In this document: piece after piece, positions 40,968 to 49,937 of the stretch | How positions within the stretch are numbered: position 1 is the first letter of the stretch | Layout of the letters: each line of letters starts with the position of its first letter | Position numbers and translations under genes: made by a program | The notes under the pieces: model-generated | Told to the model about the DNA's origin: nothing | What the model saw: the letters and a program-made list of their open reading frames with translations, nothing else | Databases searched by the model: none | Origin: Klebsiella pneumoniae | GTDB taxonomy: Bacteria > Pseudomonadota > Gammaproteobacteria > Eutrophobiales > Eutrophobiaceae | Length of the DNA stretch: 64,000 bases | Reading direction: 5' to 3' | Assembly: GCA_945878555.1 (NCBI GenBank) | Contig: CAMDWI010000022.1 | Span: 1-64,000 of the forward strand

Positions 40968-41810
40968 TTACATTCCATTTTCGCTATGCCCGTCGGTAGT
41001 GATTTCCACACCGATACCCCGGTAGCCCATATAACGGCAGGCATGATTAAACATGGGCTCACCACTGACCCGATATTTACGCTTGATGCCCTCCGTATTC
41101 ATATGGCTGAAAGTAAAATCCAGAAATGGCTGACGGTCAGCAATTTTTTTCCGTAACAGTTCGCGTTCGGCTTCATTCCACCCGTCATTCCCGACAACAG
41201 GAACTTCACCGATAAGCGTACTGACCTGAATACCCAGCATTTCCAGTACCGGCCCTGATACACGGGTAAAATCCCCGTTATCATCCTGCTCCCAGTACCA
41301 GTCTGATGACAGCTCGGTCAGACTGCGGTAACGCGCCTCACTCTCACGCAATTCGGCTGTCCTTTCATGCACCTGTTTTTCCAGATCCTTGTTGTAATTT
41401 TCCAGCTTCTTGTAGAGCAACCTGACCTCAAGCATATTATAAATACGCGTCTTCACTTCCAGCAGATCAAACGGTTTGCTGATGAAGTCCCTTGCGCCGG
41501 AGCGCAATGCCTGCAGCTTGTGACCGGGTTGGGCTGTGATAACAATGATAGGGGTATAACTGTCAGCCAGATTCGTCTTCAGCGCCTCCATGACCTGGAA
41601 TCCGTCCATGACGGGCATCTGCAAATCGAGCAGGATAAGATCATAAGAGTTTTGGCGGTGGAGTTTACAGACTTCGACCGGATCCATTGTGGAGGTAACT
41701 GCTGTATATCCTCTCGACTGCAGCATGTCCTTCAGCAACATGACGTTCGGTTCCTGATCATCCACAATCAGGATACTGGCCTTGAGAATTTCCGCCTCTG
41801 TAACTTTCAT
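40968..41810 (-). CDS. Response regulator with C-terminal PAS domain
   Basis: ILIVDDQEPNVMLLKDMLQSRGY...DLILLDLQMPVMDGFQVMEAL; PAS SLTELSSDWYWEQDDNGDFTRVSG. Confidence 0.92.
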   Translation of the reverse strand: MKVTEAEILKASILIVDDQEPNVMLLKDMLQSRGYTAVTSTMDPVEVCKLHRQNSYDLILLDLQMPVMDGFQVMEALKTNLADSYTPIIVITAQPGHKLQALRSGARDFISKPFDLLEVKTRIYNMLEVRLLYKKLENYNKDLEKQVHERTAELRESEARYRSLTELSSDWYWEQDDNGDFTRVSGPVLEMLGIQVSTLIGEVPVVGNDGWNEAERELLRKKIADRQPFLDFTFSHMNTEGIKRKYRVSGEPMFNHACRYMGYRGIGVEITTDGHSENGM

Positions 41811-41824
41811 TTCAAATTATTCCT

Positions 41825-43651
41825 TCATTCTGCGCGATTTGGTTGAGTTTTTAAAAAGTCTATTGCCGTGTCCAGCGTATCCATAAATTCGTTCATCTTT
41901 ATTGGTTTGGTCAGATAGCGGAAGAATCCTGCCTCCAGCCCTTTTTCAATATCATGCGGCATCGCATTGGCGCTGAGCGCAATGATCGGGATCTGTGCTG
42001 TAGAACTGTTGTGGGCCAGGATGCCGAGTGCGGTTATGCCGTTAATACCGGGCAGGTTTATATCCATCAGGATCAGATCCGGCAGATACGCCATCGCCAT
42101 CTCGACGCCCTGCTTGCCATCTGTCGCGCTTAGCAAGCGTAAATCCGGACGCCTGCTAATCAGTTCCTCTACCACCATCTGGTTTGCATCATTATCCTCG
42201 ACATAAAGCAGGGTCCGGATTTCCTGATTACTCTGCAGATTTGGCAAGACTAGTGACATCGGCGTGCCATCTGTGACCAGAATTTCATCCATGCTCAGCT
42301 TCAGTTCAAACCAGAAGGTACTGCCGATGCCAACGCTACTGTCAACGCCGATTTTCCCTGACATCAATTCAACCAGTCGCTTGCTTACCATCAGGCCGAT
42401 ACCGGTACCTTCCTCGTTGGTGAACTCCTGTCCCAGCCGATTGAACGGCTGGAATAGTTGACCAAGCTTGTCTGGAGGGAGGCCATAGCCAGTATCCTGC
42501 ACACTGATACGCAGGTGACCTGATGAAACTTCCGCGTAGCTGATAACGACAGTACCACCTTCCCTGTTATATTTAATCGCATTCGACAGCAGATTAATCA
42601 GCACCTGTTTCAAACGTGTTTTATCTGCCCTGACGAAACACGGTGTCGAAAACTGTGGAAAGATCTTGCTGATACCGTATTTTGTTGACTGGGGTTCGAT
42701 CAAGGTACGGCATTCATTCATGATATCAGCCAGTGATACCGGCTCCATCGACAGCGAGAGTTTGCCGGACTCGATCAGGGACAGGTCCAGAATTTCGTTA
42801 ATGAGTTCCAGAAGATACCAGCCTGCCTTGAGTATCTGACTGACACCGCGCTTCTGCGAGGGTGTAGGCGGTGGCATCGCAGTTTCCAGCAACTGTGCAA
42901 AACCGAGTATGGCATTTAGCGGTGTACGTAATTCATGGCTCATGCTGGAAAGGAAGTCAGATTTGGCGAGATTTGCCTTTTCTGCTACGGATTTCGCCAT
43001 ATCAGCGACTGACCTGGCAATCTCAAGCTCGACATTTTTTTCCCGCAATATTGTATCCAGCCGTTGCTGCTCTGCTTCAACCTGTTTGCGTGCTGTATTA
43101 TCGGTACCGATCAGCAGATAGCCGATAATGAGCCCCTGGTCATCGCGCAAGGCCGTTACAGATACCACGGCGGGGAGTCGGCTGCCATCTTTGCGTATAT
43201 AGGTGATCTCGTAGATGTCCTCAATACCCCGCGAGGCCTTGAAGACCAACTCCTCAAATCCCGGCGTGATTATGGTGTCGAGCTCATCACTCAGTGCGCT
43301 GGCGCGGACAATCAACTCTTCCGGATCAGAAAAGTCCGCCGGAGTAAACTTGTCTGTTACCTCAGCCGCCAGATAGCCTGACATGCGTTCTGCACCGACA
43401 TTGAATACCTGAATCACACCGAAGGAGTCGGTCGCTATAATCAGAAAATTCGAGCTATTGAAGATCGCCGTCTGTAGCGGCCCGGCCTTTACCTGCGCCT
43501 CTTCCGCGTTCCTGAGACCGAGGATCTCGGCACGCAGCTGTTCGTTCAGCTTTTCCGTCGATTCCCTGTGCTTGTATTGATATATAGCCCCTGGCGACGG
43601 CGCTTCGTGGGTTGCCCCCACGATTTCATCCATGCTGACACGGTTATCCAT
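41825..43651 (-). CDS. PAS-containing hybrid sensor histidine kinase with receiver domain
   Basis: FLSSMSHELRTPLNAILGFAQLL; NEEGTGIGLMVSKRLVELM; receiver LLYVEDNDANQMVVEEL...[14 protein letters not shown]. Confidence 0.95.
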   Translation of the reverse strand: MDNRVSMDEIVGATHEAPSPGAIYQYKHRESTEKLNEQLRAEILGLRNAEEAQVKAGPLQTAIFNSSNFLIIATDSFGVIQVFNVGAERMSGYLAAEVTDKFTPADFSDPEELIVRASALSDELDTIITPGFEELVFKASRGIEDIYEITYIRKDGSRLPAVVSVTALRDDQGLIIGYLLIGTDNTARKQVEAEQQRLDTILREKNVELEIARSVADMAKSVAEKANLAKSDFLSSMSHELRTPLNAILGFAQLLETAMPPPTPSQKRGVSQILKAGWYLLELINEILDLSLIESGKLSLSMEPVSLADIMNECRTLIEPQSTKYGISKIFPQFSTPCFVRADKTRLKQVLINLLSNAIKYNREGGTVVISYAEVSSGHLRISVQDTGYGLPPDKLGQLFQPFNRLGQEFTNEEGTGIGLMVSKRLVELMSGKIGVDSSVGIGSTFWFELKLSMDEILVTDGTPMSLVLPNLQSNQEIRTLLYVEDNDANQMVVEELISRRPDLRLLSATDGKQGVEMAMAYLPDLILMDINLPGINGITALGILAHNSSTAQIPIIALSANAMPHDIEKGLEAGFFRYLTKPIKMNEFMDTLDTAIDFLKTQPNRAE

Positions 43652-44049
43652 CAGTCAGAAATGCTGGGAATTTGGGGCGGTTGCGGGAACACTCTGGGAT
43701 TTTTTGTCTTTATATTGAACAGCTTGGCAGCATAAAAAACCTGTCCCGCGTCGGTCTGTGCGCTACCGAACATAACGATGGCTTTTGGCATCTCGCTGTA
43801 CTCCATACCATTGCTCTGGAATCGTTGCATTAAAGCTGTAACTGTTGCATCAAATAAACGGCACAGAATTCAGGCCAGATCAGGGTTATAAATCTGCAAC
43901 ACACTTTTACCCAAAAGCTACAAAACTGCTGTCACTTACATGTCATCAAAAATTGATTTAATTCTGCTGGCATGTTGGTCCAATGTGGACTAGCTTTAGA
44001 TACAGGAACATCAATTAATTTTTGCGTCTTAACAGTGCGGGGGTGTGAT

Positions 44050-44250
44050 ATGCCACAGTCAGGACAAAAACCCGGTCAGGGATATTTTCAATGCACAGGC
44101 TGTGATGAATTCATGTTATTAACTAACGATGACGATGAACTTCCACCATGCCCTTATTGTAAATCCAGCGACTTTTCCACGATCGATACCCCGGATTCTT
44201 CTGTATCCGACGGGATGATGGCACGACGGTTTTATAGCGGATACTTCTAG
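44050..44250 (+). CDS. Small zinc-ribbon protein
   Basis: YFQCTGCDEFMLLTNDDDELPPCPYCKSSDF; ATG at 44050. Confidence 0.75.
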   Translation: MPQSGQKPGQGYFQCTGCDEFMLLTNDDDELPPCPYCKSSDFSTIDTPDSSVSDGMMARRFYSGYF

Positions 44251-44264
44251 TCAACCTGCAGACG

Positions 44265-45255
44265 GGGGTCAGGTCTTGAAACTTGAATCTGCCGGTTTAC
44301 CATACAGTTCCCGCTTTAATATTTTGCTTACAGTACTGTAATGTATACCAAGGTAATCAGCCAATTCCTTTTGGGTGTATTCACCAGATTGACAAGCCAT
44401 AACGATTGCCTCGTTTCGATTGGCCGCTTGCGCCAAATATTCGCCGATGGGCAGCCCGACTTTTCTGGCCTGGATTCTCGGGACTTCGGGGAGTTCCCCC
44501 TTCAGACCTGATTGTATATGGGCTGATTCTATAAAATTCTTTCCCCCCAGGTAGATCTGATTTCTTAAGTTGTCCCAAATCTGCCCTTGCTTCATGCCCG
44601 ATTTTACGAATTCAACAAAGCCTTTTCTGGCTACTGCAATAGGGTAGCCAAAATGAGTTAATATCAGACCGGTGTTTAACCAGTCAGGCGTCGAAGCCTT
44701 TCCAATCATTATCCGGTAACTGCTCCATGGATATTGTCCCGCAGTTTTTGTTATCCCCGCACGCGCCGGATTAAGCACCACATACCGTACCAATTCAAGC
44801 AGATAACTGTCCTTGTCGACCAGAATTGCCTTATATCGGCCTTGAAAGAGATGGCCGACACGATGATGTTTTCGATTAAACCTCTGGGTGTATACCCCAT
44901 TCAGATGACGCATTCCTCTGGAAAGGTTAGCTTCAGCTGTTTCCATAACCAGATGATAGTGGTTCGTCATCAGGCAATACGCATAACCGCACCAGTTATA
45001 TCGCTCACAAACGTTACCCAAAACATCCAGGAAGATATTCCTGTCGTTTGCGTCCAGATAGATATCACCCCGGGCATTACCACGGCTGGTAATGTGGTAA
45101 ACAGCACCTGCGAACTCGAGTCGTAAGGGACGTGCCATAATAAACCTCCATGTTTATTCTATGGACAACTAGACAAGCATTAATAATTACCTATAACCAG
45201 CCAATGATACAACCTGCTCATTCGCCCTTTGACTCAAGATTCAAGACCTGACCCC
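44265..45255. mobile_element. RAYT-associated element bounded by inverted GGGGTCAGGTCTTGAA repeats
   Basis: Left end GGGGTCAGGTCTTGAAACTTGAATC at 44265; right end ...GACTCAAGATTCAAGACCTGACCCC is the inverse of the same motif. Confidence 0.75.
44269..45138 (-). CDS. REP-associated tyrosine transposase (RAYT, Y1_Tnp/IS200-like) with C-terminal HTH
   Basis: MARPLRLEFAGAVYHITSRGNARGDIY...CLMTNHYHLVMET (HUH histidines)...VGHLFQGRYKAILVDKDSYLLELVRYVVLNPARA; C-terminal YTQKELADYLGIHYSTVSKILKRE. Confidence 0.95.
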   Translation of the reverse strand: MARPLRLEFAGAVYHITSRGNARGDIYLDANDRNIFLDVLGNVCERYNWCGYAYCLMTNHYHLVMETAEANLSRGMRHLNGVYTQRFNRKHHRVGHLFQGRYKAILVDKDSYLLELVRYVVLNPARAGITKTAGQYPWSSYRIMIGKASTPDWLNTGLILTHFGYPIAVARKGFVEFVKSGMKQGQIWDNLRNQIYLGGKNFIESAHIQSGLKGELPEVPRIQARKVGLPIGEYLAQAANRNEAIVMACQSGEYTQKELADYLGIHYSTVSKILKRELYGKPADSSFKT

Positions 45256-45283
45256 ATTGTTTATTTATGACCCCATTGTTTAT

Positions 45284-45713
45284 TTAGACCTGACCCCGTT
45301 GTTCTTGTTGTCCCGCAGTTTTTGTTATCCCCGCACGCGCCGGATTAAGCACCACATACCGTACCAATTCAAGCAGATAACTGTCCTTGTCGACCAGAAT
45401 TGCCTTATATCGGTCTTGAAAGAGATGGCCGACACGATGATGTTTTCGATTAAACCTCTGGGTGTAAACCCCATTCAGATGACGCATTCCTCTGGAAAAT
45501 ATTAGCTTCAGCTGTTTCCATAACCAGATGATAGTGGTTCGTCATCAGGCAATACGCATAACTGCACCAGTTATATCGCTCACAAACGTTACCCAAAATA
45601 TCCAGGAAGATATTTCTGTCGTTTGCGTCCAGATAGATATCTCCCCGGGCATTACCACGGCTGGTAATGTGGTAAACAGCACCTGCGAACTCAAGTCGTA
45701 AGGGACGTGCCAT
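45284..45713 (-). pseudogene. Truncated, frameshifted tandem copy of the RAYT transposase
   Basis: 45308-45829 nearly duplicates 44734-45254; GGAAAATATTAGC versus GGAAAGGTTAGC adds 1 nt and shifts the frame (AEANIFQRNASSEWG); the C-terminal HTH part is missing. Confidence 0.92.
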
Positions 45714-45809
45714 AATAAACCTCCATGTTTATTCTATGGACAACCAGACAAGCATTAATAATTACATATAACCAACCAATGATACAACCTGCTCATTCGC
45801 CCTTTGACT

Positions 45810-45890
45810 CAAGATTCAAGACCTGACCCCGAAGACGCCCGCAAGATTCAAGACCTGACCCCGAAGACGGACCCCGAAGACGCCGAAGAC
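45810..45890. repeat. Short tandem repeats of CAAGATTCAAGACCTGACCCCGAAGACG
   Basis: Near-identical units starting at about 45810 and 45842, followed by GGACCCCGAAGACGCCGAAGAC. Confidence 0.85.
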
Positions 45891-45907
45891 CGCACGCCAA
45901 AATGAAT

Positions 45908-46108
45908 TCATGGCATTGGCTTATAAGGTTCCCAGCCCAGAAACTTGTGCTTCTTCGCTTGCGCTTCTTCCCATGATGAAGCTTCACAAGTCCAGATCAA
46001 TTTTTCATTTGGCTTGAGGAGATTGCGCGCTGAGTCATTGTCATCAGGAAAAAAACTGTAGCAGTTATCTCCTTGCCAAAGCTCATATCTTTTCCCAGGC
46101 TCAGACAT
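45908..46108 (-). CDS. Small hypothetical protein (66 aa)
   Basis: Intact ORF MSEPGKRYELWQGDNCYSFFPDDNDSARNLLKPNEKLIWTCEASSWEEAQAKKHKFLGWEPYKPMP; plausible composition, no family recognised. Confidence 0.6.
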   Translation of the reverse strand: MSEPGKRYELWQGDNCYSFFPDDNDSARNLLKPNEKLIWTCEASSWEEAQAKKHKFLGWEPYKPMP

Positions 46109-46163
46109 CTACCATCAAATTGCAAGTTTGATGAGTGCGTCGGTTGCGTCCATGGAACGCCTG

Positions 46164-46367
46164 TCAGGTTGTTGTTCTTTTCGAGGAAGCGTATTCACGA
46201 AGAGCACGATTTACAGCGTCAGAATCAGGAAATATTTTGTGCAGGTCCGGATCGATGAGAACGATATTCGTGCCTTCACGATAGCGTTTCGTGAACTTGC
46301 CGCGGATACCTGATTTAATCAGATCTTCTGGATATTCTTGTCTAAGTGTATCTTTGTCACTGTTCAT
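46164..46367 (-). CDS. Putative antitoxin partner of the BrnT-like toxin
   Basis: 67-aa ORF overlapping the end of the BrnT ORF; DPDLHKIFPDSDAVNRALREYA resembles small antitoxins adjacent to DUF497 toxins. Confidence 0.75.
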   Translation of the reverse strand: MNSDKDTLRQEYPEDLIKSGIRGKFTKRYREGTNIVLIDPDLHKIFPDSDAVNRALREYASSKRTTT

Positions 46368-46626
46368 AAGCTTTCTGCTCCTGCCGGGTCATTTCTCGTG
46401 CAGATATTAATCGTATTCTATCACCACGTTCAGTATAAGACACAACCAGATATTTTCTGTTTTTGGACATTCCGAATATCAAAAAACGATCTTCATCACG
46501 CGAATGATCAGGATCGCGTACAGAAGACGAAAGTTCATCGTCAAATACTTCGCATCCTTCAAAGAAGGATACTCCGTGTTTTTCTTCATTTGCCAGGGCC
46601 TTTTCCGGGTCCCATTCAAAATCCAT
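46357..46626 (-). CDS. BrnT family (DUF497) toxin
   Basis: FEWDPEKALANEEKHGVSFFEGCEVFDDELSSSVRDPDHSRDEDRFLIFGMSKNRKYLVVSYTERGDRIRLISAREMTRQEQKAYE. Confidence 0.93.
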   Translation of the reverse strand: MDFEWDPEKALANEEKHGVSFFEGCEVFDDELSSSVRDPDHSRDEDRFLIFGMSKNRKYLVVSYTERGDRIRLISAREMTRQEQKAYEQ

Positions 46627-46631
46627 GGCAT

Positions 46632-46760
46632 CTATCCTTGAGGCTGCTTAACAGTTGAAATCACCGGCGCCGACCGATGACCTGGATGAAGATTGTATCT
46701 ATAGCCGCGGGCTATCTTCAGCCAATTTTCTGCTTCAGCGGGCCATTTCAGATGCGCCAT
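46632..46760 (-). pseudogene. Probable truncated ParE/RelE-type toxin
   Basis: Minus-strand reading MAHLKWPAEAENWLKIARGYRYNLHPGHRSAPVISTVKQPQG*; start resembles ParE N-termini (xWxAEAExWL) and overlaps the antitoxin-like stop by 13 nt; far shorter than a full ParE. Confidence 0.5.
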
Positions 46761-46954
46761 GATCTGATTCGCTGGTGCATCTCATCATTGGATATGACTT
46801 TATTATTGTCCGAATCAGAAAGTCCCTGCTGTACCATCGCACTGAATGCGAGTTCACGTACAAGTTCCGTATAGGAACTGTCATCTGGTTGGTGCGCCAG
46901 GATCTCAGCAAGTACATCTTTTGCAGTCGCGATTAGTCGATTCTCCGAATCCAT
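46748..46954 (-). CDS. Putative antitoxin (68 aa) of a type II TA pair
   Basis: MDSENRLIATAKDVLAEILAHQPDDSSYTELVRELAFSAMVQQGLSDSDNNKVISNDEMHQRIRSWRI; small size, C-terminal (N/H)xEMHQRIxSW pattern, coupled to the toxin-like remnant. Confidence 0.6.
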   Translation of the reverse strand: MDSENRLIATAKDVLAEILAHQPDDSSYTELVRELAFSAMVQQGLSDSDNNKVISNDEMHQRIRSWRI

Positions 46955-47087
46955 ATTTTTTCCGTAGCCAAATCGTAACTTATTGTAGCTTGTTTAGACT
47001 AGTCCAGATTATATTGTGGCTACGCTTCAGCATTTGCGAGCGTCGCAAGGTGTTGATTTATTGAACGCCTTTATTCTCGGGGAAAAT

Positions 47088-47132
47088 CTTCGAACCCGAG
47101 GGTTACAGGTTCAAGTCCTGGCAGGCGCACCT
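47088..47132 (+). tRNA. 3'-half fragment of tRNA-Arg(TCG); candidate att-site remnant, not a complete tRNA
   Basis: CTTCGAA-CCCGA-GGGTT-ACAGG-TTCAAGT-CCTGG-CAGGCGC-A-CC fits anticodon loop (TCG), 3' anticodon strand, variable loop, T arm and acceptor 3' strand; no D arm or 5' half upstream; one T-stem mismatch. Confidence 0.75.
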
Positions 47133-47205
47133 ATTCTGAGTTCGCTAATCTATTTTAAGAAATGTAAGATTCCCGTCCCCCGTTGCCACAGAACCATAGC
47201 AACGC

Positions 47206-49935
47206 TCACTTCCTCGACTGCTCCACCATATCCGCCAGCCTTTTGCCGAGGATATAACTGATATTGAAGTTCAGCTTGGCCACGATGTTCGGAAAATATT
47301 TCAGATCTTTCTGCATCCGCTGATAGTCGAACTTCAGGGCGGTGATGTCGGATGTGGCTATCACATCGGCGGTGCGGTGGGTTTCCCGGATATAGCCTAT
47401 CTCACCGAATACCTGGCCGGGGCCGAGTGTGGCGAGCACGTGGGATTCATCACCTTCGCGGCGGACCACGTCGGCGATGCCGGTCAGGATCAGGTACATA
47501 CTGCGGCCGGTGGTGTCCTGTTCAATCAATAATTCGCCTTCACGAAACTCATGCAGTTCCGAGATCAGGATCGCCTTGCGGCGCTGGTATTCGGTCATGC
47601 CGTGGAACAGTGTCGATTTGGCGAGCATGTCCTCGTCGAGTGACATGGTCAGGATCTGGTACAGACCGACCAGGCGTATCCGGGTCATCAATACCGGCGT
47701 GATCAACAGGTTGGCGAGGATGGAGAACAGCATGGTCGCGGTCAACAGCGCGCCAAACTGGGCAATCACGGTGAAGCCGGAGAAGATCAGGATACTAAAG
47801 CCCAGTGCCAGCGCGAGGCTGGAGATGATCAGCGGTGGGGCAACGTCGGTGACGGCAATGGCCACAGCGGCGGTGTAGTCAGAGGTCTTGCGGCAAAGTT
47901 CATTATAACGACTGAGCAGATGGATCGTGCCGTCAACTGCAAGACCGATCGCGATCACCGCGACCATGACCGAACCGGGATTCAGCGGGATACCCAGCAA
48001 GCCCATCATGCCGAACATCAGTGCGATGGGCACGATGGCCGGGACCAGTGCAATCAGTCCGCCCTTGATCGAGGTAAACAACACCGAGACGATGATAAAG
48101 ATCAGGGTCAGCAATACCAGTAACGCATTGATCTGGGCCGACTTCAGTGTGTCTGCGGCCTGGTTAATCATCAGGTTCTGACCGACGATGTGCGCGACCA
48201 GGCCACCTCCAGCGATATGATTGACCACACTATGCAGCTCGTTTGCATACTGATTCAGCAGGCGGGAGTCGTTGATATTATGGCGGACGATGATATTGGC
48301 CCGGCTATAGTCCTGGCTGACATAACTGTCGACCTCACTGCGATGGAACAACAACATATACTGGGTGACCAGTTGTCGTGTGGCCGGTAACGCTGAGCCG
48401 GGTTGTTCACCTTGCAGTTCACGATGGACCAGCGACAGATAATCAGCAAACGAACGACTCTGATCAAATACGCCCTGCTGGGTTAAGAACGCCTGTATCT
48501 CGGCCAGTTTCTCGATATTGCGCGGGTCGAGAAATGCACCCTCGGCATTGGACTCCAGCGTGATGTAAAACTGGTTTACCCCGGCCAGTTCGTCATGGAT
48601 CAGGTTGATGTCCTGCACCAGTGGATGACGTGCTGAAAAATAGGACACCGGGTCATTGGTCACATACAGCGTAGAGGCGTGGTAAAAAAAGAAACCGCAG
48701 ACCAGCACAGTTAATAACAGGATTCGGCGCGGAAACCGATCCTGGGTCTTGCGCAGCGTACGAATGATGATACCGGGAAAACGGCTGTTGTCGCTGCGCT
48801 GTTGAAAGTAATGTCTTGGTGCCCGGCTGAACAGCGACAACAAGGTCGGCACCAGTAACAAGGTCAGGATACCGTTGGCCAGCACCGCCAGCCCGGAGGT
48901 GATAGCAAACTGCTGGACCAGGCCGATATCATTGAAAATATTACTGACAAATCCGAGCACGATGGTCAGCATGGTCAGCAGCAAAGGCAAGCCGGCCTGC
49001 CGTGCGATCAGCGTCAGGATCCCGGTGTGGTCCTGCTGGTCGGTCTGTGCATGCGCACGCATATAGGCAAGCACCAGCTGGATATTGCCGGTGGCGGCAA
49101 TGACCATGATTAACGACGGTAACATCGCGCTGAGTATATTGACCGGCATACCAACCCAGGCGAGCAGGCCAAAGGTCCAGATCATTGCCAGCACCGAGGT
49201 AATCAGCGGTATCAATGCAGCAAGCAGGCTGCGGATGCTGAGCAGGATGGTCAACACCAGTACCAGTGCGGATAAGGAGCCCAGCACCAACAGATCCCGG
49301 TACAGGTTCGTGCGCAGTTCGGCATTCATCCGCGCCGGGCCGGTCTGGAACAGACGTGAGAATTGCGGTCGTTCGGCCACAAGGACTGTTTCAATCTGCT
49401 GATACAGTTGTTCAACGTCCTCGCCTTCCAGTCGCGCATTCTCGACTGAAATAACCAGTGCCGTGGCATGTCCGTTTGCCGAGATGAAACTTCCGCGTAG
49501 CAGTGGATCTTGCAGGGCGGCATCACGCAATTGCTGGGCCTGTTCGTTTGATGCGGGTAGTTCGCTGATGACCGGTCCGGAAGATATCTTGCCGGCATTA
49601 CGCCTCAGCGTACGCACATTCAACAGGCTCTCGACCTCGGTCACGCCGGTCACACCGGCAATCGAATGATGTAATTCACCCAGGGCGGCAAGCTTGTCCG
49701 GTGTCCACAACTGTTCATCCTGGACAAAGATTATTATCTTGTTGTCCGGACCAAACTCTTCCTGCACACGCTGGTAACTGAGTCTGTCGATATTATTTGC
49801 AGGCACCAGACTGTCCAGATCCGTATTCACTTGCAATTTTGGCAATCCTGCCAGCAGGAATACAGTCAGCAACAGCACGGCAGGCACGACGATGTGCCGT
49901 TGTTTATATCCGAGCAGGAACAGGTTCAATAACAT
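47206..49935 (-). CDS. RND/MMPL superfamily transporter with C-terminal cyclic nucleotide-binding domain
   Basis: Two MMPL-like repeats (VNTDLDSLVPANN..., AIGLAVDGTIHLLSRYNEL); C-terminal ELHEFREGELLIEQDTTGRSMYLILTGIADVVRREGDESHVLATLGPGQVFGEIGYIRETHRTADVIATSDITALKFD is a cNMP-binding fold. Confidence 0.93.
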   Translation of the reverse strand: MLLNLFLLGYKQRHIVVPAVLLLTVFLLAGLPKLQVNTDLDSLVPANNIDRLSYQRVQEEFGPDNKIIIFVQDEQLWTPDKLAALGELHHSIAGVTGVTEVESLLNVRTLRRNAGKISSGPVISELPASNEQAQQLRDAALQDPLLRGSFISANGHATALVISVENARLEGEDVEQLYQQIETVLVAERPQFSRLFQTGPARMNAELRTNLYRDLLVLGSLSALVLVLTILLSIRSLLAALIPLITSVLAMIWTFGLLAWVGMPVNILSAMLPSLIMVIAATGNIQLVLAYMRAHAQTDQQDHTGILTLIARQAGLPLLLTMLTIVLGFVSNIFNDIGLVQQFAITSGLAVLANGILTLLLVPTLLSLFSRAPRHYFQQRSDNSRFPGIIIRTLRKTQDRFPRRILLLTVLVCGFFFYHASTLYVTNDPVSYFSARHPLVQDINLIHDELAGVNQFYITLESNAEGAFLDPRNIEKLAEIQAFLTQQGVFDQSRSFADYLSLVHRELQGEQPGSALPATRQLVTQYMLLFHRSEVDSYVSQDYSRANIIVRHNINDSRLLNQYANELHSVVNHIAGGGLVAHIVGQNLMINQAADTLKSAQINALLVLLTLIFIIVSVLFTSIKGGLIALVPAIVPIALMFGMMGLLGIPLNPGSVMVAVIAIGLAVDGTIHLLSRYNELCRKTSDYTAAVAIAVTDVAPPLIISSLALALGFSILIFSGFTVIAQFGALLTATMLFSILANLLITPVLMTRIRLVGLYQILTMSLDEDMLAKSTLFHGMTEYQRRKAILISELHEFREGELLIEQDTTGRSMYLILTGIADVVRREGDESHVLATLGPGQVFGEIGYIRETHRTADVIATSDITALKFDYQRMQKDLKYFPNIVAKLNFNISYILGKRLADMVEQSRK

Positions 49936-49937
49936 GG

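Noticed and set aside
45257-45505. 82-aa plus-strand ORF nearly identical to one at 44734-45126
   Set aside because: Antisense translation of the duplicated RAYT segment; the duplication is real but the ORF is not a gene.
45810-45890. Possible CRISPR array
   Set aside because: Only a few short tandem units with no regular unique spacers and no cas genes; better explained as RAYT-associated repeat fragments.
47088-47132. Complete functional tRNA-Arg gene
   Set aside because: No 5' acceptor strand or D arm upstream, and the T stem has a mismatch; only a 3' half is present.
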